Origin: DASZGI01 sp035938995
GTDB lineage: Bacteria; Actinomycetota; Actinomycetes; Streptomycetales; Catenulisporaceae
DNA: 21,525 bases
Assembly: GCF_035938995.1 (NCBI RefSeq)
Contig: NZ_DASZGI010000395.1
Span: 1 to 21,525, forward strand
Reading direction: 5' to 3'
Shown here: positions 1 to 7,670 of the stretch, piece by piece
How the letters are laid out: the number at the start of each line of letters is the position of its first letter
Numbering within the stretch: the stretch's first letter is position 1
The notes under the pieces: generated by a model
The model's input: only the letters and a program-made list of their open reading frames with translations
Told to the model about the DNA's origin: nothing
The model's database searches: none
Translations under genes and position numbers: made by a program

Positions 1-62
1 CCGTACGACCTCACGGTCCGGGAGGTTTAAGCTCCCTGCGTCTGCCATTCCGCCATCCGGGC
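1..62 (-). tRNA. tRNA-Leu(UAA), 3' end cut by window edge
   Basis: Read on the minus strand, the sequence starts GCCCGGATGGCGGAATGGC, which is the acceptor 5' strand followed by T8 and a D-arm. An anticodon stem GGGAG/CTCCC encloses the loop CTTAAAC, giving anticodon TAA. A long variable arm follows (GACC-GTGA-GGTC), as expected for a class II tRNA such as tRNA-Leu. The T-arm and the acceptor 3' strand (about 25 bases) lie outside the window. In actinobacteria a UAA anticodon would read the rare TTA and TTG leucine codons; this is family knowledge. A TACGCT box at 88-93 on the minus strand could be its -10 element, but no good -35 is seen. Confidence 0.9.
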
Positions 63-411
63 GCGCGGGAGTGAGCCGCACGGGCACAGCGTATCTGGTC
101 TGGCGGACAGACCGTGCCGGTCGCGGGGGCGCAGGGGAGCATGCGGGGCGGACGGCGCGGAGCGCATCGCCTCTGGAACGTCGGCTTCTTGGGGTCTGGG
201 GACGACTTGGCTTGGACTGGGCTTGCCTGGACGCGGGCCATGTCGGATCGGCTTGGCGGCGTTCGCGCTGCTGTGCCGCCGCCTAGTGCTGGCGCTGTCT
301 GTTTGGCAGTCCGATTGTCTGCTCGGCTGCTTGTTCTCGCGACTGCCGTTGGTTCGTTCGGTTGCCCGCGCGTGCCGCTTGCTCTCGCTACGCGACGGCG
401 CGTTGCTCTGG
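63..411. other. Gene-free stretch between tRNA-Leu and the DUF4287 gene
   Basis: No open frame here looks like protein: the translations are arginine- and serine-rich shadows with no recognisable motif. The only structures seen are a perfect 6-bp inverted repeat GGTCTG/CAGACC with a 5-base loop (97-113) and the tandem repeat at the right end. The hairpin could end transcription from the DUF4287 gene or lie in the tRNA promoter region. Confidence 0.5.
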
Positions 412-426
412 CTACGCGAAGGCGCG
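379..426. repeat. Two-copy 24-bp tandem repeat over the DUF4287 stop codon
   Basis: The units at 379-402 and 403-426 match at 22 of 24 positions and abut exactly. The unit includes the minus-strand stop codon, so the outer copy repeats the last codons and a second in-register TAG just past the gene's real end. This looks like a recent local duplication at the gene's 3' edge. Confidence 0.75.
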
Positions 427-642
427 GCCTGCGCGGCGCACGTCGTGCTCGTGGATGATCGCAGTGGCGAAACCGTGCGACAGGTTGTACTCGGCCCGCA
501 ACCAGTTAACGCGCTCCTCGAAGCGCAGCAGGGCCGGCCCGGCGTCGACCTCGTGGAACCAGTCAGTGAGGGCGCGGCCCGTGGCGTCGGGCAGGCGGGC
601 GAGCAGGTTCCGATGGGTCTGTTCCGAGTGATGCAGCGACAT
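412..642 (-). CDS. DUF4287 family small protein (76 aa)
   Basis: The protein resembles the small DUF4287 family, whose biochemical role is not known. The recognisable part is the C-terminal half, with WLRAEYNLSHGFATAII around residues 47-63, which matches the family's pattern W-L-x-x-E/D-Y/H-x-L-x-H/R-G-H/F-A. The start is set at the ATG at 642 because a GGGAGA ribosome binding site lies 5 bases upstream; the frame stays open further upstream but reads as low-complexity S/R/P sequence. The protein is acidic to neutral with no signal peptide or membrane segment, so it is presumably cytoplasmic. The gene stands alone; the tRNA-Leu is 350 bp downstream on the same strand. The family call rests on a short motif. 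Confidence 0.7.
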   Translation of the reverse strand: MSLHHSEQTHRNLLARLPDATGRALTDWFHEVDAGPALLRFEERVNWLRAEYNLSHGFATAIIHEHDVRRAGRAFA

Positions 643-976
643 TGGGCGTCTCCCGGTGGTGCGGCTGAGGGTGGAATGGGGTGGACGGCTGCCAGGTGCT
701 GTCGGGCGGATTGTTGTGCTCCGGGCCCTTTCCGGGGGCCTCGTGCGAAGGAGGAGCCGGCGATGCGCGTAACCGCTCCGTGACATCGACTTTGCCTGAC
801 CGCGAAGGCTGAGGCAACCCCTCGAGGGCTAGTTCTTTTCTTGCTTTTGTCGTCTGATGTTGGACGAGATGTTGCCGTCCGTCGGGGTGGTCCCGGCGAG
901 CCCCGGCTGATGGGGTCTCGTGCCTTTCTCTTTCCCTGGTGTGCGGCACGGCAGTCCGAGGGCATAGCCTGGGCAG
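643..976. other. Gene-free, structured divergent intergenic region
   Basis: This 334-bp stretch separates the minus-strand DUF4287 gene from the plus-strand unknown gene at 977. No frame is protein-like. It contains TTGCCT/AGGCAA arms (792-797 and 812-817) with an alternative internal GCCT/AGGC pairing (794-797 and 806-809), then a perfect 10-bp palindrome CCCTCGAGGG (819-828), then a T-rich run on the plus strand (about 831-850). It must hold promoters for both flanking genes; apart from the -10 box at 965 none is clear. Confidence 0.45.
965..970 (+). promoter_or_regulatory. -10 box of a probable leaderless promoter
   Basis: TAGCCT lies 6 bases before the GTG start at 977. Transcription would begin at or next to the start codon. 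There is no recognisable -35 and no strong Shine-Dalgarno sequence (only GGGCAG directly before the GTG). Confidence 0.4.
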
Positions 977-1372
977 GTGATCGATACCGACCACCGCACC
1001 GAACTGCTGGCCGAAGCCGTCAGCCGCCTGGCGTCCCTGTTCCGCTCGCTGCCTCAGTCCAAACTCCTCCGCTCGCTACCGGACGGGCGGTCGCGCGCCG
1101 CGGCTGGTCACGAGGCTGCTGTGCTCCTCGCGCGCGCCGGGCAGGGGGTGGAGGAGCGTGCTTCTGGGGTGCCCTTGTGGAGGGACGTTCCGTTCGACGG
1201 CGTGTTTGTGGTGGGGGATCAGATCGCGGTCACCGGGCACGACTTGGTCGTCGGGCTGCGCGGCGTCGACGCGGATGAGCCGGTGTGGGGGCCCGACGGG
1301 CGGAGGGTGCCCGCCGGGGCCGTCGCCGACATGGTGCTGCGCGAGGTGGGGGAGTTAAGGGCGGCGATGTGA
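977..1372 (+). CDS. Hypothetical protein, 131 aa
   Basis: I do not recognise a named family. The translation is well-behaved: an N-terminal amphipathic helical part (residues 1-60, TELLAEAVSRLASLFRSLPQ) followed by a beta-rich part (about 65-131) with VFVVGDQIAVTGHDLVVGL and the turn-rich GPDGRRVPAGAV. There is no signal peptide, membrane segment or cysteine cluster, so it is probably cytoplasmic. GTG at 977 is chosen because an in-frame TAG at 965-967 excludes any earlier start. The gene faces the thiolase gene, with a bidirectional hairpin between their stops. Codon third positions are strongly GC, as in neighbouring real genes. Confidence 0.7.
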   Translation: MIDTDHRTELLAEAVSRLASLFRSLPQSKLLRSLPDGRSRAAAGHEAAVLLARAGQGVEERASGVPLWRDVPFDGVFVVGDQIAVTGHDLVVGLRGVDADEPVWGPDGRRVPAGAVADMVLREVGELRAAM

Positions 1373-1380
1373 TCCGTGCG

Positions 1381-1407
1381 GACCGACGCGAGTCCCGTCC
1401 GTCGGTC
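1381..1407. terminator. Bidirectional hairpin between convergent genes
   Basis: GACCGACG (1381-1388) and CGTCGGTC (1400-1407) form a perfect 8-bp stem with an 11-base loop. It lies between the stop of the gene at 977-1372 and the stop of the thiolase gene. There is no T-run, which is common for actinobacterial terminators. Confidence 0.6.
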
Positions 1408-1435
1408 TGGGCGTTCGGGTCGGTGGGTCCGTCGG

Positions 1436-2656
1436 CTAGGACAGGCGCTCGAGGATCATGGCCATGCCCTGACCTCCGCCGACGCACATCGTCTCCAGGC
1501 CGATCTGCTTGTCGTGCCACTGGAGCGAGTTCAGCAGCGTCGTGGTGATGCGGGCGCCGGTCATGCCGAACGGGTGACCCACCGCGATCGCGCCGCCGTT
1601 GACGTTCAAGCGGTCGATGTCGATGCCGAGGTCCCGGTAGGACGGGATGACCTGCGCCGCGAACGCCTCGTTGATCTCGACGAGGTCGATGTCGCCGATT
1701 GACATCCCCGCACGGGCAAGCGCCTGCTGGCTGGACTCGACCGGGCCGAGGCCCATGATCTCGGGCGAGAGCGCGGTGACGCCGGTCGAGACGATGCGGG
1801 CCAGCGGGGTGATGCCGAGCTCGCGGGCCTTGGTGTCGGACATGACCACGACCGCCGCGGCGCCGTCGTTCAGCGGGCAGCAGTTGCCCGCGGTCACCGT
1901 TCCGTCGGGGCGGAACACCGGATTGAGCGCTTCGACGCCCTCCATCGTGACGCCCGGACGCGGGCCGTCGTCCGCCGCGACTGTTCTGCCGTCGGGCAGC
2001 GTGACGGGCGTGATCTCCCTTGCCCAGAACCCGTCGGCGATGGCCTTCTCGGCGAGGTTCTGCGATCGCACGCCGAACTCGTCCTGCTCGCGCCGGGTGA
2101 TTCCCTTGATCTGCGCGAGGTTCTCGGCGGTCTGGCCCATCGCGATGTAGACGTCGGGGACAGCGCCCTCGGTCCGCGGATCGGTCCAGATCGGTGCACC
2201 GGCCTCGGCGCGCGCCACGGTGCGGGCCTTGGCATCGGTGAACAGCGGGTTCTCGGTGTCCGGCAGCGTGTCGGAGTTGCCGAGGTTGTAGCTGGAGACC
2301 GATTCGACGCCCGCGGAGATGAACACGTCGCCCTCGCCCGCCTTGATCGCGTGCATCGCCATCCGCGTGGTCTGAAGCGAGGACGAGCAGTAGCGGGTGA
2401 TTGTCGTACCGGGCAGGTGGTCGTAGCCGAGCAGGACCGCCACCACGCGGCCCATGTTGAAGCCCGAGGCGCCGCCGGGCAGGCCACAGCCGAGCATGAG
2501 GTCGTCGATCTCGCGCGGGTCGAGTTGGGGGACCTTGTCGAGGGCCGCGCGCACGGCGGTGACGGCCAGGTCGTCGGGACGCAATTCCTTCAGCGAACCC
2601 TTGAACGCGCGGCCGATCGGCGTGCGCGCAGTGGCGACGATCACTGCGTCAGGCAT
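1436..2656 (-). CDS. Acetyl-CoA acetyltransferase (thiolase)
   Basis: This is a thiolase-superfamily enzyme of full length (406 aa). It would join or cleave acyl-CoA chains (acetyl-CoA to acetoacetyl-CoA, or the last step of beta-oxidation) in the cytoplasm. Family hallmarks are present: the nucleophile Cys90 in RYCSSSLQ, the NEAF motif (329-332), His361 in GGAIAVGHPFG, and the second catalytic cysteine Cys391 in CVGGGQG. The start is the ATG at 2656, preceded by AAGGAG at a good distance. The SGNH hydrolase gene lies 62 bp upstream on the same strand; the near-palindrome at 2719-2732 between them suggests separate control. The motifs fit both degradative (FadA) and biosynthetic thiolases, so no gene symbol is given. 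Confidence 0.95.
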   Translation of the reverse strand: MPDAVIVATARTPIGRAFKGSLKELRPDDLAVTAVRAALDKVPQLDPREIDDLMLGCGLPGGASGFNMGRVVAVLLGYDHLPGTTITRYCSSSLQTTRMAMHAIKAGEGDVFISAGVESVSSYNLGNSDTLPDTENPLFTDAKARTVARAEAGAPIWTDPRTEGAVPDVYIAMGQTAENLAQIKGITRREQDEFGVRSQNLAEKAIADGFWAREITPVTLPDGRTVAADDGPRPGVTMEGVEALNPVFRPDGTVTAGNCCPLNDGAAAVVVMSDTKARELGITPLARIVSTGVTALSPEIMGLGPVESSQQALARAGMSIGDIDLVEINEAFAAQVIPSYRDLGIDIDRLNVNGGAIAVGHPFGMTGARITTTLLNSLQWHDKQIGLETMCVGGGQGMAMILERLS

Positions 2657-2707
2657 GGGGAAGCTCCTTAGTGCACAGCGTGCTGACTACGGTGTCTCTC
2701 CTGACGC

Positions 2708-2732
2708 TACCGGATAAGTTACTGGCCGGTAA
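2708..2732. promoter_or_regulatory. Operator-like palindromes upstream of the thiolase gene
   Basis: TTACTGGCCGGTAA (2719-2732) is symmetric at 12 of 14 positions. It overlaps a second inverted repeat, TACCGG/CCGGTA, with arms at 2708-2713 and 2726-2731. The site covers the SGNH stop codon and lies about 55-75 bp before the thiolase start. Its form resembles TetR-type operators found near fatty-acid degradation genes; the cognate regulator is not in this window. Confidence 0.4.
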
Positions 2733-3603
2733 GCGTGGGCACCGCCGCGACCGTCTGCGCAGGGCTTTGCACCGGACGATCGAGATTCCACACGGCGGCT
2801 GCGAGCGCGGGCAGCACGGCTGCCGCGGCGGTCGCATAGCCCTCGGCTGACGGGTGGAAGCGGTCAGGGCCGAACAGTTCAGAACGTGCGTCGAACTCCG
2901 GGCCGAGCAGGGCGCCTATGGGTACGGAGCGGCCGCCCGCCCCGTACACGGCGCGGGCCTGCGCCATCGCGAGACGTCGGCTCCAGCGGCGCACCAGCCA
3001 GCGCAGCGGCGGCTGGATCGGTCGGATCGTGCCCAGGTCAGGACAGGTGCCTACGACGACCTCGCAGCCCGCCTCGCGCAGCCGGGCGACCGCGTCGCTC
3101 AGGTGTGCGACGGATTCGGTGATCGGCATGCGGTGTGTGATGTCGTTCGCGCCGATCATGATCGTGGCGACCTGCGGCGCCGCGTCGGGGCCGTCCGCGA
3201 GGAGGGTGTCGATCTGCTCGGAGAGCCGGTCCGAGCGGGCACCGACTCGGGCGACGTTGGCGAGCAGCACTTGGCGTCCCGAGTGCGCTGCGAGGGCGGC
3301 CGCGAGCAGGGCGCCAGGGGTCTGCTCCGCCGTCTCTACCCCGTATCCGGCCGCCGTGGAGTCCCCGAGCATGGCGAAGCGCAGCGGGCGGTGCTCCAGC
3401 TCGGGGGCCGGCCGGGGCGCGCGCGGGTTGCGCCCGAACAGTCCGTCGGCCCGCGGCGGCACCTCGACCGCGTGCCCGATCGCCCGCCTGGCCAGCTTCG
3501 CCTCAGCCATCACCAGGCCGATCGACGCCCCGGTCAGCACGGTTAAGCCGCCCCCGCCCATTGCCGCCGCGGCGACCACCCGTTTCGCGTTCAGCAGCGC
3601 CAT
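2719..3603 (-). CDS. SGNH/GDSL-family hydrolase, membrane-anchored or secreted
   Basis: This 294-aa protein is an SGNH hydrolase (esterase/lipase-like acylhydrolase). The blocks seen are GDST with nucleophile Ser82 in FAMLGDSTAAGYG, the GAND block (151-154), and D247-x-x-H250 in DRFHPSAEGY, which supplies the Asp and His of the triad. The N-terminus has K7/R8 followed by a hydrophobic stretch (about 9-33) without a clear cleavage site, so it is probably an uncleaved signal anchor with an extracytoplasmic catalytic domain. The ATG at 3603 is preferred because GGAGGAGG lies 12-15 bases upstream and the hydrophobic segment begins soon after it; an in-frame start at 3717 would add an arginine-rich tail overlapping the cbs promoter region. 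It is divergent from cbs. The substrate is unknown. Confidence 0.85.
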   Translation of the reverse strand: MALLNAKRVVAAAAMGGGGLTVLTGASIGLVMAEAKLARRAIGHAVEVPPRADGLFGRNPRAPRPAPELEHRPLRFAMLGDSTAAGYGVETAEQTPGALLAAALAAHSGRQVLLANVARVGARSDRLSEQIDTLLADGPDAAPQVATIMIGANDITHRMPITESVAHLSDAVARLREAGCEVVVGTCPDLGTIRPIQPPLRWLVRRWSRRLAMAQARAVYGAGGRSVPIGALLGPEFDARSELFGPDRFHPSAEGYATAAAAVLPALAAAVWNLDRPVQSPAQTVAAVPTLTGQ

Positions 3604-3724
3604 CCGGTCATCCCTCCTCCTCAAGGCTCCGCCCCGACGACCGCCCCGCCCCCGGGTTGATCCAAGTAAGCCCCAGAGTAGGAAGATACCCGGTACCGGT
3701 TGACGAATGGCGGACAAACGCCCT

Positions 3725-3756
3725 CCACCACATAACCTGGTGGCATCGCCTATAAG
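3725..3756 (+). promoter_or_regulatory. cbs promoter region with inverted repeat
   Basis: CCACCA (3725-3730) and TGGTGG (3738-3743) form a perfect 6-bp inverted repeat with a 7-base spacer. TATAAG (3751-3756) follows as a candidate -10 box about 42 bases before the cbs start. The repeat occupies the -35/spacer region, where a regulator could bind. No consensus -35 is seen at the usual distance. Confidence 0.4.
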
Positions 3757-3797
3757 TCCTCTCGCCGCCCACGAAGCGGCCGCCCGAAAGGCCCAGG

Positions 3798-5183
3798 ATG
3801 CGTTACGTCGAGTCCGTCGTCGACCTGGTCGGCAATACTCCGCTGGTCAAGCTGAACTCGGTCACCCAGGGTCTCGCCGCCACCGTGCTGGCCAAGGTGG
3901 AGTACCTCAATCCCGGAGGCTCGGTCAAGGACCGGATCGCCTTGAGGATGATCGAAGCAGCCGAAGCTTCAGGTGAGCTAAAACGCGGCGGCACGATCGT
4001 TGAACCGACCAGCGGGAACACCGGCGTCGGGCTGGCCATGGTCGCGCAGCGCAGGGGCTACAAGTGCGTCTTCGTCTGCCCTGACAAGGTCTCCCAGGAC
4101 AAGATCAACGTGCTGCGGGCGTACGGCGCGGAGGTGGTCGTATGCCCGACGGCGGTCGCCCCGGAGCACCCTGACTCGTACTACAACGTGTCGAATCGGC
4201 TGGTGAGCGAGATCCCGGGGGCGTGGAAGCCGGACCAGTACTCCAATCCGAACAATCCACTGTCGCACTATCACTCGACCGGCCCCGAGATCTGGGAGCA
4301 GACGGACGGGCGGGTCACGGCGTTCGTGACCGGCGTCGGCACCGGCGGGACGATCAGCGGGACGGGCAGATACCTCAAGGAGGTGTCCGGCGGACGAGTG
4401 AAGATCATCGGCGCGGACCCCGAGGGTTCGGTCTATTCCGGCGGCACGGGGCGGCCGTACCTGGTGGAGGGCGTAGGAGAGGACTTCTGGCCCGACTGCT
4501 ACGACCCGAGTGTGACCGACGAGGTCATCGCGGTGTCGGACAAGGACTCGTTCACCATGACCCGGCGGCTGGCCCGCGAGGAGGGGCTGCTGGTCGGCGG
4601 GTCCTGCGGGATGGCCGTCGTCGCCGCCCTGCGCTACGCCGAACGGCTTACGGCCGATGATGTGGTGGTCGTCCTGCTGCCGGACTCCGGGAGGGGCTAC
4701 CTGTCGAAGATCTTCAATGACGACTGGATGGCGGACTACGGCTTCCTGACCCCGTCCAGCGCCGAGGCCTCGGTCGCGGACGTGCTGGCGGGCAAGGGCG
4801 AGACGCTGCCGGACCTGGTCCACATGCACCCGCACGAAACGGTCGGCCAGGCGATCGCGACCCTGCGCGAGTACGGGGTCAGCCAGATGCCGCTGGTCAA
4901 GGAGGAGCCGCCGGTGATGGCGGCGGAGATCGTCGGCTCGATCGTGGAGCGCGATCTGCTCGACGCGCTGTTCGTCGGCCGCGCGCGACTGGAGGACCCG
5001 CTCGAGGACCACAAGTCCGCACCGCTGCCGCAGGTGGGCTCTGGCGAGCCGATCAGCGCCCTAATGGCGGTGCTGGAGAAGGCGGACGCGGCGGTGGTGC
5101 TGATCGAGGGCAAGCCGCGGACGGTGGTCTCGCGTCAGGACCTGCTGGCCTTTCTCGCCAGCGGGAAAGGCGGACGCGCTTAG
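3798..5183 (+). CDS. cbs: Cystathionine beta-synthase with C-terminal CBS-domain pair
   Basis: This PLP enzyme condenses serine (or O-acetylserine) with homocysteine to give cystathionine, the first step of transsulfuration, in the cytoplasm. The catalytic core spans about residues 5-315: PLP-lysine Lys44 in NPGGSVKDR, the substrate loop TSGNTG (71-76), the phosphate-binding loop GVGTGGTISG (179-188), and a GGSCG motif near 267-271. Two CBS (Bateman) repeats follow at about 338-392 and 408-455, which in related enzymes bind adenosyl ligands. At 461 aa it matches bacterial CBS proteins with the regulatory module; there is no N-terminal haem domain. The ATG at 3798 starts directly at the conserved fold; upstream CCCAGG is a weak ribosome site. 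It converges on the LtrA gene. Confidence 0.95.
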   Translation: MRYVESVVDLVGNTPLVKLNSVTQGLAATVLAKVEYLNPGGSVKDRIALRMIEAAEASGELKRGGTIVEPTSGNTGVGLAMVAQRRGYKCVFVCPDKVSQDKINVLRAYGAEVVVCPTAVAPEHPDSYYNVSNRLVSEIPGAWKPDQYSNPNNPLSHYHSTGPEIWEQTDGRVTAFVTGVGTGGTISGTGRYLKEVSGGRVKIIGADPEGSVYSGGTGRPYLVEGVGEDFWPDCYDPSVTDEVIAVSDKDSFTMTRRLAREEGLLVGGSCGMAVVAALRYAERLTADDVVVVLLPDSGRGYLSKIFNDDWMADYGFLTPSSAEASVADVLAGKGETLPDLVHMHPHETVGQAIATLREYGVSQMPLVKEEPPVMAAEIVGSIVERDLLDALFVGRARLEDPLEDHKSAPLPQVGSGEPISALMAVLEKADAAVVLIEGKPRTVVSRQDLLAFLASGKGGRA

Positions 5184-5222
5184 GGCTTAAGGCTCAGGGC
5201 TCGGGTTTAAGTCCGCACCCCA

Positions 5223-5238
5223 GCGCGACGGAGCGCGC
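5223..5238. terminator. Short hairpin between cbs and the LtrA gene
   Basis: GCGCG (5223-5227) and CGCGC (5234-5238) form a perfect 5-bp stem with a 6-base loop, in the 56-bp gap between two convergent stop codons. It is short and has no T-run, so it is only a candidate terminator. Confidence 0.35.
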
Positions 5239-5239
5239 C

Positions 5240-6448
5240 TCAGCGTGCGGGAACGCTTGTCGAGTAACCGGAGTCCGGAATCGCGCCCCGGCCGGTCCGC
5301 AGCACGAGCAGCGGCCGGCCGGAAGCGACCCGCCAGGACTCTGTGACGTTGAGCGCGATGAGGATCGCGGTCAGGGCACTGAGCGTCGCGAGCAGCGGCA
5401 CGTATGGGCCGATGACTGCGACTAGCGCCGCGAGCAGTCCGGCGACAAGGCGCAATACGCCGATTCCGCCGAACATGCGCATACGCGTGTAGCAGAACGT
5501 GAGTACGTAGAGCGCCGTGCCGATGCCGAGGAAGTATGCGTGGACGCCTGAGGGTGTGGCGGTCGGGGTCCGCACGGCCTGTGCGAGCCCGGCGGCGATC
5601 AGGATCAGGCCGGTCACCATTGCCAGGTGGCCGTGGCTGAACACTGACCGCACCAGCGTCGACTGGATGCGAGCGCCACGCAGCGCGTGCTCGAGCGCCG
5701 GGGCCCCGAAGTGGAAGTAGGTCCACCAGAGCGCGCAGGTCAGGATGAACGCCAGGACCAGGGCGGTCAGCGCGACGCCGCCGAGCCCTTGGCGCGACTC
5801 CTGCACTCCGACGCCGACCAACACCTCGCCGAGAGCGATGATGACGAACAAGCCGAATCGCTCCGGCAGGTGCGCTGCGTCGAAGCGCAGTCCGTCGAGG
5901 CGGCGGCCGAGCAGCGTGGGATTGACCAGTTCGATCATCGCGACGGCGAGCCAGATCCAGCCGCGGGTGGGCAACGGCGTCAGCGCGCCGATCAAGAGCA
6001 GCGGTGCGCTGACGGTAGTCGAGAGGACGTACGGGTTGAGCCAGCCGGGAAAGAAGCCCCGACGGGTGATCGCCCACACGAGCAGCGCCCTGATGGCGAA
6101 GTAGGCCACTGCGAAGTCCACGCCGCGTGAGCCGTACGCGTCGGGGACGGAGATCGACATCACGAAGGCGAAAAGGCCGATCGCGAACACCTTCAGGTGG
6201 CGCCTGGCACCGACCAGCTCGACCCCGTTGTACAGGATCGAGACGCCCACCCACGCCCACCAGAAGGGCACGAACAGCACCAGCGCGCGCCCGACCTCCG
6301 TCGCCGACCGTGCCGTCTGCGCCGCCGCGGCGACCTGGGTGACCGCGAAGACGAACACGAGGTCGAAGTAGAGCTCGGCCCAGCTGACGCGCTGGCCGTG
6401 CGAGGCGGCGGAAAGGCCGTCGCCTGATTCGGGGCGCGCGTCGCTCAT
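5240..6448 (-). CDS. Low temperature requirement protein A (LtrA) family membrane protein
   Basis: This 402-aa polytopic membrane protein has the LtrA signature near its N-terminus (VSWAELYFDLVFVFAVTQV, about residues 21-39) and the second family motif ERFGLFVIIALGEVLVGVG near the middle. About ten to twelve hydrophobic helices follow one another. The family was named for a Listeria mutant that fails to grow in the cold, but its molecular function is unknown. The start is uncertain: the ATG at 6448 and an in-frame GTG at 6481 both encode M/V-SDA, and neither has a good ribosome site. I chose the ATG because the signature then begins near residue 20. The gene stands alone, convergent with cbs. 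Confidence 0.9.
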   Translation of the reverse strand: MSDARPESGDGLSAASHGQRVSWAELYFDLVFVFAVTQVAAAAQTARSATEVGRALVLFVPFWWAWVGVSILYNGVELVGARRHLKVFAIGLFAFVMSISVPDAYGSRGVDFAVAYFAIRALLVWAITRRGFFPGWLNPYVLSTTVSAPLLLIGALTPLPTRGWIWLAVAMIELVNPTLLGRRLDGLRFDAAHLPERFGLFVIIALGEVLVGVGVQESRQGLGGVALTALVLAFILTCALWWTYFHFGAPALEHALRGARIQSTLVRSVFSHGHLAMVTGLILIAAGLAQAVRTPTATPSGVHAYFLGIGTALYVLTFCYTRMRMFGGIGVLRLVAGLLAALVAVIGPYVPLLATLSALTAILIALNVTESWRVASGRPLLVLRTGRGAIPDSGYSTSVPAR

Positions 6449-6720
6449 CGGTGCGTCGGTGTGCAGCCCGGCGTCGCTCACGCTCGCACAGTAGCCCACC
6501 AGGTCACTGGGGTGCGCGGTGAGGATTCGCGTTCGGTGTCCTTGACGACCGTGGCGGTCTCGCGGGCGACCGATTTGTAAACGGGACCCAGCTTATGAAG
6601 CCGCTGAGTCACGTCCTCGAAGCCGCTGTTTTTCTAGACTGGCCGCCGTTAGTCTGCGCGTAACAAGCGACCTGCAATCTGCTGGCCGCGTATCGACGAA
6701 CAAGCGAATAGAGGGGGGCA

Positions 6721-7614
6721 ATGGTGCGACACGCGCGAATGCTGGCGCTGGCGGGGACGCTTGCCGCCGTCATGGCGGTCACCGGACCGGCCGCGGCGGA
6801 ATCGGCCGCCGGACACGACCGCGACACCCATCTGCCGCGGTTCGACTACTACCTCGCGCTCGGCGACTCGCTCGCCGCCGGCGTGCAGCCCAACGCGAGC
6901 GGCCAGAGCGTCATCACGTCGCAGGGCTATGCGTCTGACATCGCCGCCGATCTCCAGCGCCGGGACGACGACCTGAAGTTCGTGAACCTGGCCTGCCCCG
7001 GCGAGTCCACCGACACGATGCTGCACGGCGGCTGCCCGGCTCCGCACGCGTACGCAGACCAGACCGATGCGGCCGTCGCGTTCCTTAAGGCGCACGAACA
7101 CGCGCGGATCCTGGTGACCGTCGACATCGGCGCGAACGATGTGGACGGCTGCCTGAGCCAAGGCATCGACCAGACGTGCGTCGCCCAGGGCCTCAACGAC
7201 GTCGCCGCCAACCTGCCGCAGATCCTTGCGAAGCTCAAGGGCGCGGCCGGCCCGCGCACGACCTTCGCCGCGATGAACTACTACGACCCCTTCCTCGCCG
7301 AATGGCTTACCGGCCCCGCAGGACAGCCGGTCGCCACCGCGTCCGTGAAGCTCGGTGAGACGCTGAACGACACGATCGGCGACGTGTACAAAGCGTTCCG
7401 CGTCCCGGTCGCCGACGTCTCAGGCCGCTTCGACACGGAGGACTTCACTCCGCTGGTGCCCCTGACGCCCACGGTCGAGGTCCCGCTGAACGTCGCCCGG
7501 ATCTGCCAGTGGACCTGGATGTGCGCTCCGGCGCCGGTCGGACCCAACATTCACGCGAACGCGACGGGCTACGAGGAGATCGCCGACACATTCGACGCCG
7601 TGTTGGGTCGCTGA
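6721..7614 (+). CDS. Secreted SGNH/GDSL-family esterase
   Basis: This 297-aa protein has a Sec signal peptide (R-rich start, hydrophobic core 8-22, likely cleavage after AAA at 24-26) and an SGNH hydrolase domain. Visible blocks are YLALGDSLAAG with nucleophile Ser50, GAND (137-140), and His278 in IHANATGY near the C-terminus. Six cysteines (92, 105, 144, 153, 262, 268) occur after the signal, consistent with the three disulfides of secreted actinobacterial SGNH esterases. A strong purine-rich site (GAGGGGGG) sits just before the ATG. The 270-bp upstream gap holds a 5-bp inverted repeat AGACT/AGTCT (6636-6655), which might be regulatory. It would act outside the cell on ester substrates not identifiable from sequence. 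It is a different subfamily from the SGNH protein at 2719-3603, which lacks the cysteine pattern. Confidence 0.92.
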   Translation: MVRHARMLALAGTLAAVMAVTGPAAAESAAGHDRDTHLPRFDYYLALGDSLAAGVQPNASGQSVITSQGYASDIAADLQRRDDDLKFVNLACPGESTDTMLHGGCPAPHAYADQTDAAVAFLKAHEHARILVTVDIGANDVDGCLSQGIDQTCVAQGLNDVAANLPQILAKLKGAAGPRTTFAAMNYYDPFLAEWLTGPAGQPVATASVKLGETLNDTIGDVYKAFRVPVADVSGRFDTEDFTPLVPLTPTVEVPLNVARICQWTWMCAPAPVGPNIHANATGYEEIADTFDAVLGR

Positions 7615-7620
7615 TCCGTA

Positions 7621-7670
7621 CCGGGCCGCGAGTCGATAGCGTCTCTGCGCTACCGGGGATCGTGGCCCGG
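7621..7670 (+). terminator. Nested hairpin after the secreted esterase
   Basis: CCGGGCC (7621-7627) pairs perfectly with GGCCCGG (7664-7670). Inside is a second perfect stem TAGCG/CGCTA (7637-7641 and 7648-7652). The structure begins 6 bases after the esterase stop codon, so it most likely ends that transcript. There is no T-run. Confidence 0.55.

Noticed and set aside
27..965. 312-codon minus-strand frame across tRNA-Leu and the DUF4287 region
   Set aside because: Overlaps the tRNA and reads as Ser/Arg/Pro/Thr low complexity; the DUF4287 frame is the coherent one.
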